The notes under the pieces are model-generated. The model was given only the letters and a program-made list of their open reading frames with translations. It was not told the DNA's origin and did not search any database. A stretch of DNA of 64,000 nt, taken from positions 16,637 through 80,636 of the forward strand of contig PDSZ01000040.1 of the NCBI GenBank assembly GCA_002748705.1. The letters run 5' to 3'. The stretch comes from Candidatus Fermentibacterota bacterium (GTDB taxonomy: Bacteria; Fermentibacterota; Fermentibacteria; Fermentibacterales; Fermentibacteraceae). Positions 8,412 to 17,450 of this stretch are shown here, one piece after another. The position numbers and the translations under genes are program-made. Positions within the stretch are counted from its first letter, which is position 1, and each line of letters begins with the position of its first letter.

Positions 8412-9724
8412 GCCTTGTATATCCTCTTTTCAGACACAACATCAACACAGGCGTTTCTGGTGTCAACAACTATACTGCTGTTATCAACTATCCACTGGTA
8501 ATCATAGCAGTCATGATCGGTTATGACAACGCAGCAATCGTAACAAGCAAGGCTCTCAGCACTGAGTTCTACAGATCTGGGCTGAAGGATTGTCTGCCTG
8601 GTGGCAGGGGGTATTGATGGAATGAAGGGATCGTTGTAATCCACCTCTGCCCCTCTCTCCATTAGTTTATGCATCACCTTTAGAGCAGGAGTTTCCCTGT
8701 AATCATCTATATTCGGTTTGTATGCCATACCAAGCAGAAGCACTCTGCTTCCCTTCAGAGACTTTTCAGCATCGTTGAGAGCATCGCAAACCCTGTCGAC
8801 AACATATGAAGGCATTGATGTATTTACCTCACCAGCCAGTTCGATGAACTTTGTAGGCAGCTCATACTGATGAGCTTTCCATGTGAGGTAAAAAGGATCA
8901 ATTGGAATACAGTGGCCGCCGAGACCAGGGCCTGGGTAAAATGGAGTAAAGCCGAAAGGCTTGGTTGCAGCAGCATTGATAACCTCCCAGATATCAATGC
9001 CCATTCTGTGCGCAAGAACTTTCAGTTCGTTTACCAGGGCAATGTTTACAGCTCTGTAAGTGTTCTCCATGATTTTTGCCATTTCAGCAACCTCAGGAGA
9101 ACTGACAGGCACCACATTATCAATGGCAAAACCATAAACGAATACACTTGCATCGGTACACCGGGGAGTAAATCCGCCTACAAGCTTGGGAATGGTTCTT
9201 GTATTGAAGTTCTTGTTTCCAGGATCTTCCCTCTCAGGCGAAAAAGCAATGTGAAAATCTTTACCTGCTTTAAGACCGCTCTCTTCAAGAACAGGGATCA
9301 TCTCTTCCCTGGTGGTACCTGGATAAGTTGTGGACTCAAGAATTATCAGCTGTCCTCTGGTGAGATAACGGGCCACTTCCCTGCACGAATTGAGTACAAA
9401 ACTCAGATCAGGCTGACGGCTCTTTCCCAGAGGAGTGGGAACAGCTATCAAAATAGCATCTGTCTCACCAAGAACCGAAAAGTCAGTGGTGGCTTCAAGA
9501 AGACCTGTATCCATCGCTGCTGCAATCTTCTCGTCGGGAAAGTGCTTCAGATAGCTCTTTCTTTTCTCAAGAAGGACAGGTTTCTCAGGGTCTACATCAA
9601 TACCCAGTACCCTGCATCCTCCCAGAGCAAACTCCATTGCAAGAGGAAGCCCCACATAACCGAGACCGATTACTCCTATAACCGGTTTATCCCTGCCATT
9701 CATTCTCTCTTTGAAAGAACTCAT
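8408..9724 (-). CDS. UDP-N-acetyl-hexosamine 6-dehydrogenase (WecC/WbpA type)
   Basis: A 438-residue NAD-dependent nucleotide-sugar dehydrogenase that oxidises C6 of a UDP-N-acetylhexosamine to the uronate, supplying an acidic sugar for surface polysaccharide. The Rossmann motif GVIGLGYVGLPLA is near residue 17. The stretch PGPGLGGHCIPIDPFYL contains the catalytic Cys, and its GGHCIPIDP form marks the WecC/WbpA/VipA group rather than UDP-glucose dehydrogenase. GMAYKPNIDDYRETPAL is the C-terminal domain signature. It overlaps the ugd-like gene by 4 bases. The exact substrate (GlcNAc or ManNAc) cannot be read from sequence. Confidence 0.88.
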   Translation of the reverse strand: MSSFKERMNGRDKPVIGVIGLGYVGLPLAMEFALGGCRVLGIDVDPEKPVLLEKRKSYLKHFPDEKIAAAMDTGLLEATTDFSVLGETDAILIAVPTPLGKSRQPDLSFVLNSCREVARYLTRGQLIILESTTYPGTTREEMIPVLEESGLKAGKDFHIAFSPEREDPGNKNFNTRTIPKLVGGFTPRCTDASVFVYGFAIDNVVPVSSPEVAEMAKIMENTYRAVNIALVNELKVLAHRMGIDIWEVINAAATKPFGFTPFYPGPGLGGHCIPIDPFYLTWKAHQYELPTKFIELAGEVNTSMPSYVVDRVCDALNDAEKSLKGSRVLLLGMAYKPNIDDYRETPALKVMHKLMERGAEVDYNDPFIPSIPPATRQTILQPRSVELSAESLACYDCCVVITDHDCYDYQWIVDNSSIVVDTRNACVDVVSEKRIYKA

Positions 9725-11028
9725 AAGTCTCCTCTGCCTATTCCGTAATAGACAAAACCCTTCTTACGGAGAGAACTGGGGTTCCAGATATTCCTGCCGT
9801 CAAAAATCGTTCTGGTTCTGAGAAGCTTGCCTATTCTGTCAAAATCAGGTTCTCTGAACTCAGTCCACTCGGTGACCAGAACAAGAGCATCTGCCCCTTC
9901 AATGGCATCATAGCAGGTACTGGAATACTCTATTCTGTCTCCCAGAATTGTTCTTGCATAATCAGTGGCCTCAGGATCGTATGCCTTGACAGAAGCGCCT
10001 CTTTCCAGAAGCTCATTGATTATCACAATAGCAGGTGCCTCTCTCATATCGTCGGTGTTCGGTTTGAATGAGAGACCCCAGATACCAAAAGTCCTGCCTT
10101 TGAGATCTTCACCGAACTCTCTGGTAATCTTTCGCCCCATGACCTTTTTCTGAGCAATGTTAACCTCTGTAACCGCCTGAAGAATATCCAGATGGTAACC
10201 GTATTCATCTGATGTGTGTCTGAGAGCCTTTACATCCTTGGGAAAACAGCTGCCGCCGAAGCCCACTCCAGGAAAGATGAAATGAGGACCTATACGGGTA
10301 TCGCTGCCGATTCCACGCCTGATATCCTGAACATCAGCCCCTACAACATCGCAAAGGTTGGCTATCTCGTTCATGAAACTTATCTTGGTGGCCAGAAGAC
10401 TGTTGGCAACATATTTGGTAAGTTCTGCAGACCTGTTGCTCATTATGTAGATAGGATTGTTGGTTCTGACAAAGGGCCTGTAAAGTTCCTCCATGGTCTC
10501 GGCAACCTGCTGGTCATCGGTTCCTATCACCACCCTGTCAGGCTTCATGAAGTCATCAATGGCGGCGCCTTCCTTGAGAAATTCAGGGTTACTTACCACA
10601 TCAACCCTGAAATCAGTGAATTTCTTCACCTCTTCAGACACGAGTTCTGCCGTACCCACAGGAACTGTACTCTTGTTGACAACTATTCTAGGGCCGTCCA
10701 TTGCTCTTCCGATATCTCCGGCTACTGCAAGAACATGCTTCAGGTCGGCACTGCCGTCTTCGTCGGGAGGGGTTCCCACAGCAATAAACACTATACTGCT
10801 GTTTCGCACAGCCATAGCGGTATCGGTGGTGAAAGAAAGCCGCTTCTCTCTTACATTTCTCTCTATGAGCACATCAAGACCTGGCTCATAAATAGGAAGA
10901 ATCCCATTTTCAAGCCCTGCTATCTTCTTTTCGTCCTTGTCTACAGAAATGACGGTATTGCCCATTTCTGAGAGACACGCAGCGGCTACAAGACCTACAT
11001 ATCCGCTTCCTACTACTGCTATTTTCAT
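9721..11028 (-). CDS. ugd: UDP-glucose 6-dehydrogenase
   Basis: A 435-residue enzyme converting UDP-glucose to UDP-glucuronate with two NAD. It has the N-terminal Rossmann motif VVGSGYVGLVAAACL, the catalytic Cys in FPGVGFGGSCFPKDV (UGD form), and GLSFKPNTDDMREAPA in the C-terminal domain. It is the first gene of the exopolysaccharide operon. A GGAGAAACC Shine-Dalgarno precedes its ATG, and it overlaps the second dehydrogenase by 4 bases. Two different nucleotide-sugar dehydrogenases side by side suggest a polymer with both glucuronate and an N-acetylhexosaminuronate. Confidence 0.93.
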   Translation of the reverse strand: MKIAVVGSGYVGLVAAACLSEMGNTVISVDKDEKKIAGLENGILPIYEPGLDVLIERNVREKRLSFTTDTAMAVRNSSIVFIAVGTPPDEDGSADLKHVLAVAGDIGRAMDGPRIVVNKSTVPVGTAELVSEEVKKFTDFRVDVVSNPEFLKEGAAIDDFMKPDRVVIGTDDQQVAETMEELYRPFVRTNNPIYIMSNRSAELTKYVANSLLATKISFMNEIANLCDVVGADVQDIRRGIGSDTRIGPHFIFPGVGFGGSCFPKDVKALRHTSDEYGYHLDILQAVTEVNIAQKKVMGRKITREFGEDLKGRTFGIWGLSFKPNTDDMREAPAIVIINELLERGASVKAYDPEATDYARTILGDRIEYSSTCYDAIEGADALVLVTEWTEFREPDFDRIGKLLRTRTIFDGRNIWNPSSLRKKGFVYYGIGRGDL

Positions 11029-11079
11029 CTGGTTTCTCCTCTGATCTGGGAGTATAGAAGATTTATTTCTGCTCTTTTC

Positions 11080-11108
11080 CGTATTCTAGCTGAAAGGCCG
11101 AGAATACG
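11080..11108 (-). promoter_or_regulatory. Inverted repeat upstream of the exopolysaccharide operon
   Basis: CGTATTCT and AGAATACG form a perfect 8-base inverted repeat with a 13-base spacer, about 50 bases upstream of the ugd start. A TATACT -10-like box lies between it and the gene. It could be an operator for the operon or simply a second hairpin behind the selB terminator. No -35 is convincing. Confidence 0.4.
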
Positions 11109-11137
11109 AAAAATACAGCCGTTTGTAAAGAACGGCT
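11108..11137 (-). terminator. selAB operon terminator
   Basis: On the minus strand AGCCGTT-ctttaca-AACGGCT is followed at once by a T-rich tract (GTATTTTTCG). It lies about 55 bases after the selB stop and is a good intrinsic terminator for the selA-selB transcript. Confidence 0.8.
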
Positions 11138-11191
11138 TAACTGAACACTGACAAGGGTAAGGTACCCTGATCAGCGGCGGTGGTTCAACCA

Positions 11192-13087
11192 TTATGTTTT
11201 ATCTTTGCCTGTGAGCACCCTGCAATCATCTATCCTTTTTGTATCACCGGAACTGTCCATAAGCTCAGCCCACAGCAATGCTATTCTGCGTGATACTCCA
11301 AGGCTCTCCCTGAGTTCCCCCAATCGGAACTGGTTTGTTCCGAAACTCTCACTAACTTTTCTCACAGCTTCTGAGTAGATACCTGGAGTGGAAACCAGAC
11401 CTTCTGTGAGAAGAATAACCATACCTCTGGCAATAAGTCCATCCACATCCTCAGAAGTACAGTTGCTCAAAGGAAGCTGACACCCCTTTAATCCGGCTTT
11501 CTCTATATCGGAGACTATGTACCTTGCAGCAACTGCATGTTCACCTTCAAGGTCTGCAGGAAAATCGGCAACAGCAAGGAACTCTCCTCTTCTTTCAATC
11601 TCTCCCTTTTCCTCAAGATCAGCCAGAGAGAACCTTATGGCCCATACAGGTGTCTCTGATGGCAGATTTCTGGCCAGAAAAGCAGAAGGAAGACCTGGAC
11701 TCAGAGGCACCCTTCGGTGAAAGGTTTTCACACTTCCCAGTATTTTCTTCTGAAGATCTTCCACTGCAGCGGTGAGCATTATTCTTGCTGATTTTCCCTC
11801 GCCCACTGTAACTGCTCTGCCCTGCTTCTCCAGAGATTCAACTGCCTCCTGAAACTCCACAGGTTCCACTCCTGTACGGTCTATCCAGCTCATGACCTGA
11901 ATGAAGTGGCCTTGAGCGTCTTCCATTGCTTCATAAAGCAAATCCTCAACATCACCGTGGGAGAGGAGATCCAGGTGTTCCATTCTGGCAGCTCTGAACC
12001 TGGACCTGACTTTGCTTGTATCAGTGTCAAGTATTACCCCGCCACCGATGGTAACCACAGGGGAGTACCTTCTTATTACAAAGCGGTCTCCAGGCATTGC
12101 CACCACAGGATGTTCAAGCTGAAAATGAACATATCCTGTTTCGCCTCTGGGAAGAGGGCGGCCTTCAACAGGTACAGCCCTTGCCATAACTTCGGCGGTT
12201 CCCACATGAAACCTTACCCTTTGCCTGACAAGCAGATCAATATTCACTGAAAGCATGGTGCAAATGGTATCCAGACTGCTGAGTATTTTAAGAAATCCCG
12301 GCTCACCTGCAACACTTCCCCTGTGAACATCTTCCTTTTTCAGTCCAGTTAGATTAAGGGCTATTCTGTCCCCTGCTGTACCGCTCTTCACATTCCTGGT
12401 GTCGTTAACCCCAAGCTCTCTGAGCCTGTACTGTTTCCCTGCAGGCTGAAGTTCAATTGTATCTCCCTCTCTCACCGTTCCAGAAAGCCCGGTTCCGCAG
12501 ATAATTGTACCGAAACCCTTAAGGGAGAATATTCTGTCCACAGGCATCTTGAAACGGCCCTCAGAGCTTTTGCCCTCTATACTCTCAGCCATATTCACTA
12601 TGGCTTCACGGAGCTGCTCAATGCCCTGACCGGTAACTGATGAAACCCTCACAACAGGGGCGCCTTCAGCCGGGGTTCCCTTCAATGCTTCCATAATTTC
12701 TTCCTGAGCCAGTTCAATAAGCTCTTCATCCACAAGATCGCACTTGGAGAGCGCCACTATACCCCTGTCAACTTCCAGCAGTCTCAGTATGTCAAGATGC
12801 TCTCTTGTCTGGGGCATAACACCCTCGTCGGCGGAAACCACCAGCAGAAAACAGTCAACCGTTGAAACACCTGCCACCATTGTCTTTACAAATTTCTCGT
12901 GACCGGGAACATCTATGCAGGATATGGTCTTACCTGATGGGGTCTCCATGAAAACATAGCCCAGCTCAATGGTGATACCTCTGGCTTTCTCTTCCTTCAG
13001 TCGATCAGGATCCCTTCCGGTGAGCTTCAGCATAAGGGTACTCTTGCCGTGGTCTATGTGCCCTGCGGTTCCTATTATTACCCCCAC
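11192..13087 (-). CDS. selB: Selenocysteine-specific elongation factor
   Basis: SelB is the EF-Tu-like GTPase that delivers Sec-tRNA to UGA codons carrying a SECIS element. The 631-residue protein has the GTPase G1 motif GHIDHGKST at residues 9-17, RGITIELGY (switch region), DVPGHEKFV (G3) and SKCD (G4). After the translation-factor domains there is a long C-terminal region of winged helices, which in this family binds the mRNA hairpin. The start is GTG 13087, overlapping selA by 10 bases with an AGGTGA element upstream. Its presence makes UGA decoding in this genome plausible. Confidence 0.96.
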   Translation of the reverse strand: MGVIIGTAGHIDHGKSTLMLKLTGRDPDRLKEEKARGITIELGYVFMETPSGKTISCIDVPGHEKFVKTMVAGVSTVDCFLLVVSADEGVMPQTREHLDILRLLEVDRGIVALSKCDLVDEELIELAQEEIMEALKGTPAEGAPVVRVSSVTGQGIEQLREAIVNMAESIEGKSSEGRFKMPVDRIFSLKGFGTIICGTGLSGTVREGDTIELQPAGKQYRLRELGVNDTRNVKSGTAGDRIALNLTGLKKEDVHRGSVAGEPGFLKILSSLDTICTMLSVNIDLLVRQRVRFHVGTAEVMARAVPVEGRPLPRGETGYVHFQLEHPVVAMPGDRFVIRRYSPVVTIGGGVILDTDTSKVRSRFRAARMEHLDLLSHGDVEDLLYEAMEDAQGHFIQVMSWIDRTGVEPVEFQEAVESLEKQGRAVTVGEGKSARIMLTAAVEDLQKKILGSVKTFHRRVPLSPGLPSAFLARNLPSETPVWAIRFSLADLEEKGEIERRGEFLAVADFPADLEGEHAVAARYIVSDIEKAGLKGCQLPLSNCTSEDVDGLIARGMVILLTEGLVSTPGIYSEAVRKVSESFGTNQFRLGELRESLGVSRRIALLWAELMDSSGDTKRIDDCRVLTGKDKT

Positions 13088-14460
13088 AGCTCACCTGCTT
13101 TTTCTGCTACAAGCCCTGCAAGCATTTCATCCTGCTCAGGAGCTACCGCTCTCAGATCAAGCTGCAGAGCATCGTTCTCCACCCGGCACGCAACAGCAGG
13201 GCTTGAAAGCCTCAGGGCAGAGGCCAGCTTTTCAGGATCAGGACACCTTACAGAAACACCTGCAGAGGGAATGGCAAAGTCAGGCAGACTTCCGCTGCCT
13301 ACAAAACTGTCCATGCTGCCCACTGAAACAACAAGATTCTCTGACTGTTCAAGAATCCCTGTAATTACCTGAGCCCTCTCTCTGAGTTTTTCAACAGGAA
13401 CAGAGAAAGAACGGTACACAGGATGGTTCTCTGCGATGTATTCAGGGGTTTCCAGGAAAATGCGAAGAGAAGCCTGCAGCGCTGCTATAGTTAGTTTTCC
13501 AACCCTGAGAGCCCTTGCCAGAGGATGTTTCTTTATTCTGCTCAGATACTTTTCTCTGCCAAGAATAATACCTGCCTGTGGACCCCCGATCAGTTTGTCT
13601 CCGGAACAGGTTATTACATCAGCACCTGTTTTTACACTGTGAACTATGGTAGGCTCAGATGGAATACCGAACTTATTCAATGGAATCAGGCTTCCTGCAC
13701 CGAGATCATCTATTACAGGAATTCCCCGCTGCCGGCCCAGAGCCACCAGTTCCTCAAGTTCCACCTCACCGGTGAAACCCTTTACCCTGTAGTTGGAGGG
13801 ATGAACCCTGAGAATGGCAGCAGTGTTTTCTGTTACAGCATTCTCATAATCCCTAAGATGGGTCCTGTTGGTACACCCTACTTCAACCATTGTGCAATTG
13901 CTCTGCTTCATGACTTCAGGTATTCTGAATGAACCGCCTATCTCTACCAGCTGTCCTCTGGAAACAATAACTTCCTTTCCTGCTGCCATAGCCGATAGAA
14001 CCAGAAGAGTGGCTCCTGCATTGTTGTTAGCAACTGTTGCAGCTTCAGCGCCTGTAATGGCAGTTATCAAGTGAGCAATATGCTCATCCCTGCTGCCCCT
14101 CTTTCCTGTTTTTCTGTTCCACTGCAGAACAGAATACCCGCTTGCCACCCTGCGAACCGCCTCTATAGCCGCAGGAGGCAGGCTGGCCCTTCCCAGTGCT
14201 GTGTGCAGAACTATACCGGTTGCGTTTATAACAGTCTCCATAGTTGGTCTGCTTCCGGCAGAGGCCAGCTCAACACATCTGCTTATTATCTGATCAATAC
14301 CTGGCAGTTCGCCTCCTGACGCAACTGTCTCACGAGCCCATAGAATACCGGCTCTTGCCGCTTCCCTCAGTTCAAGAGGGGTCAGACCTGTTAATTTGTC
14401 GTTGATTACCGGTACTATCTGGTGAACTGCCGGCAGGTTCTTAAGTTGTTCCATCCCCAT
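13078..14460 (-). CDS. selA: L-seryl-tRNA(Sec) selenium transferase
   Basis: SelA is a decameric PLP enzyme that converts Ser-tRNA(Sec) to Sec-tRNA(Sec) with selenophosphate. The 460-residue product is of normal length. It has the [15 protein letters not shown] block, the conserved [17 protein letters not shown]-like IDDLGAGSL, and the PLP-binding Lys in [20 protein letters not shown] Shine-Dalgarno sits seven bases before ATG 14460. It forms a two-gene operon with selB. No selD and no tRNA-Sec gene is adjacent. Confidence 0.97.
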   Translation of the reverse strand: MGMEQLKNLPAVHQIVPVINDKLTGLTPLELREAARAGILWARETVASGGELPGIDQIISRCVELASAGSRPTMETVINATGIVLHTALGRASLPPAAIEAVRRVASGYSVLQWNRKTGKRGSRDEHIAHLITAITGAEAATVANNNAGATLLVLSAMAAGKEVIVSRGQLVEIGGSFRIPEVMKQSNCTMVEVGCTNRTHLRDYENAVTENTAAILRVHPSNYRVKGFTGEVELEELVALGRQRGIPVIDDLGAGSLIPLNKFGIPSEPTIVHSVKTGADVITCSGDKLIGGPQAGIILGREKYLSRIKKHPLARALRVGKLTIAALQASLRIFLETPEYIAENHPVYRSFSVPVEKLRERAQVITGILEQSENLVVSVGSMDSFVGSGSLPDFAIPSAGVSVRCPDPEKLASALRLSSPAVACRVENDALQLDLRAVAPEQDEMLAGLVAEKAGELWG

Positions 14461-15110
14461 GATAACTCCTGACAGAAGAATGAATGCTGCTGTTTTTCAT
14501 CCTCTGAAGAATAGGAGGAAGTGATAGCTGAAGCAAGCACCGGAGAGCAGCGGAAGAATCAGTAAACCGTTACAACTCTGAATGACGCATGGAACAGCTT
14601 CTTCATAAAACTGCAGCCAATGCGTAAGACATTATTAAATCAAGTCTTTCATGTGATTTGGCAGGAGAGAAAAGCCATTAATGTTTTCTGCTTCCTTTTC
14701 TGTTTTAACTAAGATAAGAACCTGGTAAAAGAGTATGCAGGTTTCAGGCCTGCCAGAGAGAAAACAGGTATTACCATGAGACTTTACATATTTTATATAG
14801 CAATAAAGTGAGTGCAGATTCAATATTATTAATTTAAAAGGTAGAACATTTCAACTGCTCAGGTTTTGATTCCTGCCGATACACCTTACAGAATACCAGC
14901 TATTCCATAACTGAGATTTCACACAGAACTTGAAAAGTTAACTTCTTAATCTTTCTAATGTTACTCCTGCTGTATCTGAAAAATCTGCTTACGAACTGCT
15001 TGAATCAACACACCTGCCTGCATACTCCGGCACTTCAGCCTGAGCGGTCATCGTTCACCTTACAGGTATTCATTGCTGCCGGTCAGGCCGGAAACCAAAG
15101 ATCATTCAGA
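14461..15110. other. 650-base intergenic region upstream of selA
   Basis: No convincing gene. The only minus-strand reading frame here (62 codons, 14635-14823) has low-complexity, non-family sequence and no Shine-Dalgarno. A small hairpin GCAGG-cctgaaa-CCTGC followed by a T-rich stretch on the minus strand (about 14725-14754) may end the 15111-17288 transcript. I looked for a tRNA-Sec on both strands and found no T-arm or 8-bp acceptor. The selA promoter must lie here but I cannot place it with confidence. Confidence 0.5.
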
Positions 15111-17288
15111 CTAAGGAATAACAACGCTCCTTGTGACAGCTGTTCTTCCCAGGGCTTCCACTGTTACGAAATACATTCCAGGAAGAAGATTACAGCTGAG
15201 TTCCAGTCTGCCTGATTCAGGAACCGAGTATCTGGAGTCTACAATTCTTCCGGAAGTGTCGTATATACTTACAAGGGCAGGTTCACCTTCGGGATAACCG
15301 GAGATACTGAGTGAAATCATGCCGTTTACGGATGGATTAAGAGCGCAAAGCCCGAAACCCTGAGAAGGGCTTTCTTCCTCAACACCCAAAGGATCAATAT
15401 CTATTGTGAGAAGATGATCACCGTCAGGTCTTGAACCGGCCACCGCAAAAAGCCTGTCTCCGCTTCTGAGTTCCCATGGAATTGAATTGCCGTCCAGATA
15501 AACTCCATTGACAATATCAGATGGACCAAGCATGGCGCAGAAGGTAAGTCCCTCAGGCACATATCCGTTAAAAGCCAGACTGAGTTCATCCCCCTGGCCA
15601 ACTATAGAGGTGGTATTTATATTAAAACAGTCTTCAAGAAAATCTCCGTATTCACCTGGAAACATCCACATAAAGTTTTCGTAGTCGTTTTCCAGGCTTG
15701 TGAGAACGCTGTCCACTCTGTTGTAGGCAGTGGGGTTAACAGTTCCGCAGCCAGCGTCAAGCATGTTAATGGGATGACATCCCATCAGCCCGAACTTACC
15801 CCTGTCCATCGAATAAGCAAGAATCTCACCTGGAACCGGAACACTGTAGTCACCCCACCAGACGGAATTAGAACCCCATATTCTACCATTTACTGTCTGA
15901 TAACGGGATATCCACTGGTTCTTGAATTGCTTTCCTGCATACCAGTCGATAAGCCTCCATCCGTTGCAGAAGAATGTGAAGCCATGGTCAATTATGGCCT
16001 GCAGACCGCTCAAGGAAGTACGGTGACCGGAGAATCGTATAACTCTTACCATGTTGGTGTCCAGACCGCAGGCGTCCAGATCCAGCATATTTACCCTGAA
16101 TCTCTCCTGATGCTCTTCAGGTTCATAGGTAATGAACTCGTGGAATTCTCCGTATGAAGAATCAGGATTGGGAGTATGATGGTATCCGTGACTGCCCATT
16201 CGAACCCTGTCAGCCCAGGGGTAAATGTCGTTCTGAATGTTCAGCATCCACTGAAGATACTCAGGAGTGGCTTCTGTTGACATGCGCCAAGTGCCGTGCC
16301 AGTGGGACCAGCTGTCCTCATAGCCAGGCTCGTACCATACTGAATCCCTGTTAGGTGTCAGTATTCCATCTGGAAGGATTATCCAGTTCATTTTCATTTC
16401 CGGATGGATTTCAAGCAGGTTTATCAGAGCGGCACTCACAACCTCATCGCCCTCCGGTGTCTCCGAAAAACCCCATATGTCTCCCTGATCCGGATGAATG
16501 AATGTAAGCTCATCCATCATCCATGCCGCTGCCCTTTCAGCGCCGTTCAGATGACCGCTGATGAACACAGGGGCAAAATACTCATCAAGTGAAAGCCTTA
16601 CATAGTATTCTTCTGTCTGTCCGGCAGGAATTATGGAATGAAGATCAGGCCCTACTGCAGTTTCCCTGGGCTCCTCAACCTCAAGTATTCGAAGGGAAAG
16701 GTAGGCATAACTGTCATGATCCAGAACCACCGACATACTCTTAGCAGTGTTGGGCATAAGGAACACAGCAGAGGGGAGCCCTCCTGAAAGCCTGAAAACC
16801 TGATCACCTGAGAATCTCTGCCAGTCATGTGTTCCGTCGAGAGCAAATACTTCATCCACAGCGCTCTGGTTCATGGCGCTGATGGTGTCCCAGCCCATAA
16901 TGCCGTAATCTATCTCAAGCGGTGACAACACCTCTGTATCTTCCGTGAAAAGGAATTTGTATCTCATCTCGAGACCTCTGCCTACAAGGGTGTAGTCGAT
17001 GGTTATTGCCACAGGAAGAGCGTCAGAGCCATCGGTCATGTGGGTGGAGTGAAAGGTGAGGGATGTATCGCTGGAAACGGTTACAACACCGTTTGCCGGA
17101 AGATAGCAACCGGTATTGATACCGGAGAACTGAAGCCCTGAGGTAATCTCAGAACCTGACCACTTGTCCTTAAGAAGGACAATAGCGCCAGGTCTGTAAG
17201 CGCAGAGAGCATCGTTCACTGTAACCGAAACCGAACCATTTTGAATAGTATGATATGTTGAAAAGAGAACGAGTATAAGGGAGAACAT
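15111..17288 (-). CDS. Secreted protein, divergent polysaccharide-deacetylase-like, with C-terminal sorting-type domain
   Basis: A 725-residue exported protein with a short hydrophobic N-terminus. The central part has GSHGYHHTPN, then about 60 residues later VIRFSGHRTSLSGLQAIIDHGF. These resemble the metal-binding H-x3-H and the Arg motif of NodB-type carbohydrate deacetylases, but the match is distant. The last 90 residues form a beta-rich module (VSIYDTSGRIVDS ... LLPGMYFVTVEA) like the FlgD-Ig/Por-secretion tails of FCB bacteria, so it is probably displayed on or released from the cell surface. GGAGGTTAGAA precedes the ATG. A TTGACG-N17-TATCAA promoter-like pair lies just upstream. Enzymatic function is inference. 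Confidence 0.6.
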   Translation of the reverse strand: MFSLILVLFSTYHTIQNGSVSVTVNDALCAYRPGAIVLLKDKWSGSEITSGLQFSGINTGCYLPANGVVTVSSDTSLTFHSTHMTDGSDALPVAITIDYTLVGRGLEMRYKFLFTEDTEVLSPLEIDYGIMGWDTISAMNQSAVDEVFALDGTHDWQRFSGDQVFRLSGGLPSAVFLMPNTAKSMSVVLDHDSYAYLSLRILEVEEPRETAVGPDLHSIIPAGQTEEYYVRLSLDEYFAPVFISGHLNGAERAAAWMMDELTFIHPDQGDIWGFSETPEGDEVVSAALINLLEIHPEMKMNWIILPDGILTPNRDSVWYEPGYEDSWSHWHGTWRMSTEATPEYLQWMLNIQNDIYPWADRVRMGSHGYHHTPNPDSSYGEFHEFITYEPEEHQERFRVNMLDLDACGLDTNMVRVIRFSGHRTSLSGLQAIIDHGFTFFCNGWRLIDWYAGKQFKNQWISRYQTVNGRIWGSNSVWWGDYSVPVPGEILAYSMDRGKFGLMGCHPINMLDAGCGTVNPTAYNRVDSVLTSLENDYENFMWMFPGEYGDFLEDCFNINTTSIVGQGDELSLAFNGYVPEGLTFCAMLGPSDIVNGVYLDGNSIPWELRSGDRLFAVAGSRPDGDHLLTIDIDPLGVEEESPSQGFGLCALNPSVNGMISLSISGYPEGEPALVSIYDTSGRIVDSRYSVPESGRLELSCNLLPGMYFVTVEALGRTAVTRSVVIP

Positions 17289-17409
17289 TTCTAACCTCCA
17301 TTCTGCTATGGTTTATTGATATGCATAACCCCCCGTTCCGTCAATCCCAACTGATAACATACTAATATGATAAAGATTACCTTCGGGCAATGCAGCAGTT
17401 TACCATATT

Positions 17410-17449
17410 CGGTTGAAGCGGGACTTTACTCAAAGTCCTGCTTCAACCG
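17410..17449 (-). terminator. Long hairpin at the end of the rnf operon
   Basis: An 18-bp stem with a 4-base loop (CGGTTGAAGC ... GCTTCAACCG outside, GGACTTT/AAAGTCC inside, one G-T/A-C interruption) begins one base after the rnfB UGA stop. There is no U tract after it, so it may act as an mRNA 3-prime stabiliser or a factor-dependent terminator rather than a classical intrinsic one. Confidence 0.6.
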
Positions 17450-17450
17450 G

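Noticed and set aside
14821..14880. CAGGTTTTGATTCCTG as a T-arm of a tRNA upstream of selA
   Set aside because: The loop is one base too long and no acceptor, D-arm or anticodon arm can be built around it.
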